From an uncultured Alphaproteobacteria bacterium (GTDB lineage: Bacteria; Pseudomonadota; Alphaproteobacteria; RF32; CAG-239), in assembly GCA_934254915.1 (NCBI GenBank), contig CAKQMH010000002.1:1-64000 (forward strand): 64,000 nucleotides of DNA, read 5' to 3'. The position numbers and the translations under genes are program-made. This document shows positions 63,773 through 64,000 of this stretch, one piece after another. The notes under the pieces were generated by a model, which saw nothing but the letters and a program-made list of their open reading frames with translations, was not told the DNA's origin and did no database searches. Position 1 is the first letter of the stretch. Each line of letters opens with the position of its first letter.

Positions 63773-64000
63773 ATGGAAGAAACGCTGTTTTCAACACAAG
63801 TAAAACGTCCTCTGGCTGACAGACTTCGCCCGCAAAGTCTGTCGGAAGTTGTCGGGCAGGAGCAGGTTATCGGAGATAACGCTCCCCTTGGCCGGATGGT
63901 CAAATCGGGAAAAATCAGCTCTTTTATTCTGTGGGGGCCTCCCGGCTGCGGCAAAACGACTATTGCCCGTTTGATTGCCGAACATACCAATTTATATTTT
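63773..64000 (+). CDS. rarA: Replication-associated recombination protein RarA (MgsA), N-terminal part
   Basis: The ATG at 63773 opens a frame that runs off the window after 76 codons. The sequence PLADRLRPQSLSEVVGQEQV and the Walker A WGPPGCGKTT match RarA, a clamp-loader-like AAA+ ATPase acting at stalled forks. It starts 67 bases after the VirD4-like gene and could share its transcript. Confidence 0.92.
   Translation, partial: MEETLFSTQVKRPLADRLRPQSLSEVVGQEQVIGDNAPLGRMVKSGKISSFILWGPPGCGKTTIARLIAEHTNLYF

Noticed and set aside
1..64000. CRISPR arrays, insertion sequences, prophage or rRNA genes
   Set aside because: No regularly spaced repeats, transposase, integrase or rRNA sequence was seen. 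The only repeats are the dispersed intergenic elements and short hairpins listed.

Overview
The window is about 64 kb of a densely coded bacterial chromosome of moderate G+C (estimated by eye in the mid-40s percent, not computed). Several genes point to an alphaproteobacterium: a GapR/DUF2312 nucleoid protein, a split proton-translocating transhydrogenase (pntAA-pntAB-pntB), an RHH_4-type ribbon-helix-helix protein, a short FtsY without the acidic A domain, and a TolB/AsmA-type envelope. The organism is Gram-negative and, from an L-lactate dehydrogenase and pyruvate kinase, plausibly at least partly fermentative. The species cannot be fixed from the sequence. An uncultured host-associated lineage would fit but is an inference.

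Layout. 0-0.64 kb is a composite repeat. 0.64-2.3 kb: fabF and acpP (-). 2.4-6.4 kb: a three-gene ABC-2 exporter, a small acidic membrane protein and L-lactate dehydrogenase (+). 6.4-7.2 kb: a predicted outer-membrane barrel protein (-). 7.4-12.9 kb: mtaB, ftsY, xseA, an M23 peptidase, a single-domain response regulator and uppP (+), then tRNA-Leu(CAG). 13-22.3 kb (-): ychF, pth, rplY, small proteins, pnp, rpsO, truB, rbfA and ftsK. 22.4-24.1 kb: fabD-fabG (+). 24.2-26.9 kb: transhydrogenase operon (-). 27-28 kb: split chromate transporter (+). 28.3 kb: gapR (-). 28.7-30.1 kb: pyk (+). 30.2-35.3 kb: a galU-like gene and a giant AsmA-family gene (-). 35.4-38.7 kb: the cdd-punA-deoC-deoA nucleoside catabolism operon (+), with deoA frameshifted at an A6 run. 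38.7-45 kb: tolB, a small membrane protein, ruvX (+), a peptidoglycan amidase, a DjlA-like co-chaperone, pgeF and deoB. 45.4-54.9 kb: S10 and spc ribosomal operons from rpsJ to rplO (-), without the usual secY continuation. 55-58.2 kb: small regulatory and cysteine-rich proteins, truA and an oxidoreductase. 58.4-63.7 kb: a same-strand cluster of a TolC-like lipoprotein with a SPOR domain, a pentapeptide-repeat protein and a VirD4/TraG-like membrane ATPase, followed by the start of rarA.

How the genes work together. The deo/cdd/pun genes plus deoB on the other strand form a complete route from nucleosides to glyceraldehyde-3-phosphate and acetaldehyde. Fatty-acid synthesis genes are split into fabD-fabG and acpP-fabF. 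Ribosome production and maturation (S10/spc, rbfA, truB, rpsO, pnp, rplY, pth, truA) fill much of the window.

The two strongest candidates for undescribed biology are the TolC-SPOR / pentapeptide / VirD4-like cluster at 58.4-63.7 kb, and a family of 124-126 bp imperfect hairpin elements. The hairpins occur three times, each time immediately 3' of a minus-strand gene (fabF, gapR, rplO). The third also marks the point where the ribosomal supercluster is broken.
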